From: Auxenochlorella pyrenoidosa
Lineage: Eukaryota > Chlorophyta > Trebouxiophyceae > Chlorellales > Chlorellaceae
NCBI GenBank assembly: GCA_001430745.1
Contig: KQ481938.1
Span: 2,285,971-2,346,457, forward strand
Direction: 5' to 3'
DNA length: 60,487 nt
Of the stretch, positions 57,952 through 60,487 are shown piece by piece. The position numbers were made by a program, and so were the translations under genes. Numbering within the stretch: the stretch's first letter is position 1; the number at the start of each line of letters is the position of its first letter. The notes under the pieces were generated by a model. The model searched no databases, was not told the DNA's origin, and saw only the letters and a list, made by a program, of their open reading frames with translations.

Positions 57952-59837
57952 ATGGCTTTATCTGCAGATCAGGTGACTAAGAAACGCGTTCGGGATGCCG
58001 ACTGATTCATAAACGGAGGTACCCTTCCTTTGGTGCCCCTGCTTGCCGTGCAGGGGAGCACTGGCAGTGAGCCGTGAGCAGCGCAAATGTCTGTGAAAGT
58101 TCGCATGGACAGGGCGGGCTGCTCTGTGCAGTCCCTCTGGAAGGGCAAACTGCCCTCAAACTGGCACCCGCCGCCAGCCGCCAGCTGTCGACTTCTGCCC
58201 AGTGCCTTTGTCACCTGCCCCGTCTCCGCCAACAGGAGGAAACCGTCCTTCTGTACTTCCACTCCCACCCAAGCGATGCCCCTGCTGTGGTGGCCAATGT
58301 CCTCTTCCTGCTGCTGGGCCTGTGGTCACTGTACCGCGCCCAGCGGTGCGGCGCCCGCTGGACCCTGTGGCTGCCGCTGACTTGCTTCCTGGAGACAGCC
58401 GGCTACGCTGCGCGCCTCTCCTTCCTGCGTGGGCCATCCAAGGATGCCTTCATCGCGCAGCAGGTGGGCTCTGCATGAAGCTGCGCATAGCCTGCAGTCA
58501 GGCCAATGCTGAGCAGCCTGGGCGGGGTGCGTGCAGGCCAGTCAATGGTTCAAGTACGACGACGACGCTGCGCCGCGCCGCGCCCCGCCCCCAGGCACTG
58601 CTCGTCATCACCCCGGTCTTCCTGGCAATCATGATCTACTCATGCGTGGGCCGCCTGCTGCGCCTCGCCCGCTCAACCGGCCATGCTGTGGCCGCCGAGG
58701 ACGCAGGTGCGCCGCAGGGTCTGCCCCCCCCACGGGGCAGGCAGTGTGGCCCACCCCCACCTCCAGCCTGCTGCAAGTACCGGCCTGGGAGCACCCGCCG
58801 CTGGTGCGCCTCCCTGGGCCCCACCCACGGGCCCCCATCCCTGCAGGCGCTGGCGTGGCGGGCGTGCCTTCCTACAGCGGCTGCCTGCGCCCCGGCTGGG
58901 TCACCTGCCTGTTCATCTCCAGCGACGTCTTCAGCCTGGTGGTGCAGAGCAGCGGGGCGGGGCTCATGGTGTCGCAGTCGGCAGACAGCGCCCGCCTGGG
59001 CAAGACCATCATCATCGGCGGCCTGGCCCTCCAGCTGCTCTTCTTCTTCGCCTTCCTGCTGGTCACCATCCACCTGCACCGCACCGCCTACCGCGGGCCC
59101 GCCGGCACGCCCTACGCGCCCGTGCTCCGCTGCCTGTACGCCTGCGTGGCGCTGCTGACAGCGCGCAACTGCTACCGAGTGGCCGAGTTCCAGCAGGCGC
59201 GCGCCGGGCAGGGGGCAGCCCGCACGTCTCCCCTGCGCTCCCGCCAGGGCAGCCAGCACCCTGCACCTGGTTCATGCAGGCTGCGCACCCTGGCCATGCG
59301 CCACTGGCGCTGCATGCGGCAGGTGGTGTACATGCGTGCTTGCGTTGCGCTGCCGCCTGCCTGCAGGGCCTGGACGGCTACCTGGCCTCCCACGAAGCCT
59401 TCCACTACGCCTTTGACTTCGCCCTCATCTTCCTGTGCTGCCTGTTCATGACCGTCTGGCATTTTGGTGAGCTGCCCAGCTCGCCTCGCCTGTGCGCCTG
59501 CAGCAGGAGCAGAAGTCTGCGGGCAAAGCACCGCACCCGTCTCAATGGCGGCTGCCTGCTGTGGGGCATGCCTGCCTGCACGCACCCCAGAAAGCATGGC
59601 TGAACGCGCGCCCGCTGTGCAGGCATGTACCTGGGAGGCAAGAGGCAGCGCACCCGCACTGTGCCGGCAGGCCCTGCCTTGGCAGTGGAGCTGCCCGCCC
59701 CCTCCTCCCTCAAGGCACCTGCACAGCTGCCGGCCTCTCCCAGCCATGGGCTGTGCGCCGCCCCTGTGCCCCCCGGGCACAGCCCCTCCCCTGTGGACAC
59801 CCTGGGACAGTTCATGCAGCACAGCTGTGCAGTGTGA
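57952..59837 (+). CDS. RTA1-family seven-helix membrane protein
   Basis: Six exons encode 341 residues. A tiny first exon (57952-57972, MALSADQ) joins to EETVLLYFHSHPSDAPAVVA; it was chosen because the second exon has no in-frame ATG near its acceptor and the frame and donor fit exactly. About seven hydrophobic helices follow: ANVLFLLLGLWSLY, WLPLTCFLETAGYAAR, ALLVITPVFLAIMIYSCVG, CLFISSDVFSLVVQSSGAGL, IIIGGLALQLLFFFAFLLV, LRCLYACVALLTAR, and FDFALIFLCCLFMTVWHFG. SSDVFSLVVQSSGAG, ARNCYRVAEFQQGLDGYLAS and HEAFHYAFDF are the signature motifs of the fungal RTA1/RTM1 family, linked to lipid translocation and resistance to membrane-active compounds. The C-terminal tail is Pro-rich. The intron after 59196 has a GC donor. 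Transport function is by family only. Confidence 0.87.
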
Positions 59838-60195
59838 GGCTTGGTGGTGGCAAGGAACAAGTCCGTCTTCATTTGCCGACGAGGGATATCTTCATGCTGC
59901 GTCAATGCTTCCTTTCTGCCAACAGCACAGCTTGAACTAGTGAATTGGCTCTGTCATGTTGTCCTCTTCCTGCTTCTCTTGCATCACCCAGGCGGCGATG
60001 CCACACAGCTGCACCTTAAATGCCAGAATATCAAGTGTTACACCACGCATTGGGGTGCAGCATAGGCAGGAGAGATGGTCTGCAACTCAAGAGGATAGGG
60101 CCACACTCGGCAGGGAGGAGAAAGAGAGGAGAGGAGGCGGAGGGAAGCAGGGACAGAAGCAGCAAAAAGCAGCAGTCACGGCTGGAAACGCGGCC
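59838..60195. other. Convergent 3' UTR region
   Basis: About 360 bases lie between the RTA1 stop and the minus-strand Lys-rich gene. A minus-strand TGTAA lies at 60038-60042, and a purine-rich stretch lies at 60105-60180 on the plus strand. No gene was seen. Confidence 0.5.
60038..60042 (-). terminator. Candidate TGTAA polyadenylation signal (Lys-rich gene)
   Basis: TTACA on the plus strand reads TGTAA on the minus strand, about 155 bases after the stop at 60196. Confidence 0.5.
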
Positions 60196-60351
60196 TCACG
60201 CGTCCTTGTCCTTCTTCTTCTTTTTCTTCTTCTTCTCGCCGTCCTCTGCCGCAGGCTCTGCCGCAGGCTCCTCCGCAGACCGCTTCTTCTTCTTCTTCTC
60301 CTTCTTGTCGCCGTCTGCCGCAGGCTCCTCCGCCGCCGCCTCCTTGTCCTT
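60196..60351 (-). CDS. Lys-rich C-terminal exon of a partial gene, perhaps a nucleolar protein
   Basis: The last exon begins after a CAG acceptor at 60352-60354 and encodes about 51 residues: KDKEAAAEEPAADGDKKEKK, then more Lys runs alternating with SAEEPAAEP, ending in a block of Lys and DKDA. Alternating KKEKKKKK and acidic/Ala segments at a C-terminus are typical of nucleolar proteins such as NOP56, NOP58 or dyskerin, but low-complexity tails do not identify a family. Upstream exons lie toward or beyond 60487. Nothing more can be said from this window. Confidence 0.55.
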   Translation of the reverse strand, partial: KDKEAAAEEPAADGDKKEKKKKKRSAEEPAAEPAAEDGEKKKKKKKKDKDA

Positions 60352-60487
60352 CTGCAGGCACACAGCCCAGGCAGGTGCCATGTCAACGGCAGGAGGGTGA
60401 GGCGGCACGCGCTGGCACCACAGCCACGCATGCGAGCACGCAGGGCGATCCAGGAGGGCAGGGGCCGCCCTGCACTTCTCGTCCCCG

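Overview
This window is nuclear DNA from a green alga, most likely a trebouxiophyte of the Chlorella group. The evidence is high GC, genes broken into 5 to 18 short exons by GT-AG (and some GC-AG) introns, chloroplast and thylakoid-lumen targeting sequences, TGTAA polyadenylation-type signals downstream of several stop codons, and plant/algal families such as CCS1, IMPL1-type phosphatase, truncated haemoglobin and lumenal pentapeptide protein. The assignment is inference from composition and gene content; no database search was run.

Layout, left to right. 50-906 (+) is the 3' end of a chitin-deacetylase-like polysaccharide deacetylase. 1856-3260 (+) is a truncated haemoglobin with a transit-like leader. 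4102-9624 (+) encodes a secreted SUEL-type lectin, Pro-rich linker and beta-helix protein. 10140-14844 (-) is a type II membrane GT61/DUF563-like glycosyltransferase. 15158-17711 (-) is a plastid inositol-monophosphatase-like enzyme. 18901-24033 (+) is a second secreted beta-helix carbohydrate-active protein. 24550-26684 (+) is a thylakoid-lumen pentapeptide-repeat protein. 27072-30405 (+) is an unrecognised multi-pass membrane protein. 30872-34677 (-) is CCS1, for plastid c-type cytochrome assembly. 34984-42644 (+) is a kinesin-14. 43288-46061 (-) is a secreted or ER serine-hydrolase-like protein. 47178-52970 (-) is a very Gln-rich nuclear-type protein. 55362-57255 (+) is the ubiquitin-ribosomal protein eL40 fusion. 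57952-59837 (+) is an RTA1-family seven-helix protein. 60196-60351 (-) is the Lys-rich C-terminus of a gene that continues past the window.

Coding frames were followed by hand across exon junctions. For every gene closed within the window the exon lengths sum to a multiple of three with no internal stop. Three runs of N (10846-11832, 25761-26325, 40750-41745) fall inside introns, because the reading frame and the protein family motifs continue directly across each.

The first 24 kb is rich in surface-polysaccharide functions (deacetylase, two beta-helix proteins, a Golgi-type glycosyltransferase), which suggests a cell-wall neighbourhood, although eukaryotic gene order alone is weak evidence. 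The middle holds three plastid-targeted genes. The right part is housekeeping and regulatory. I saw no transposon, CRISPR array, tRNA or rRNA gene, and no viral insertion.
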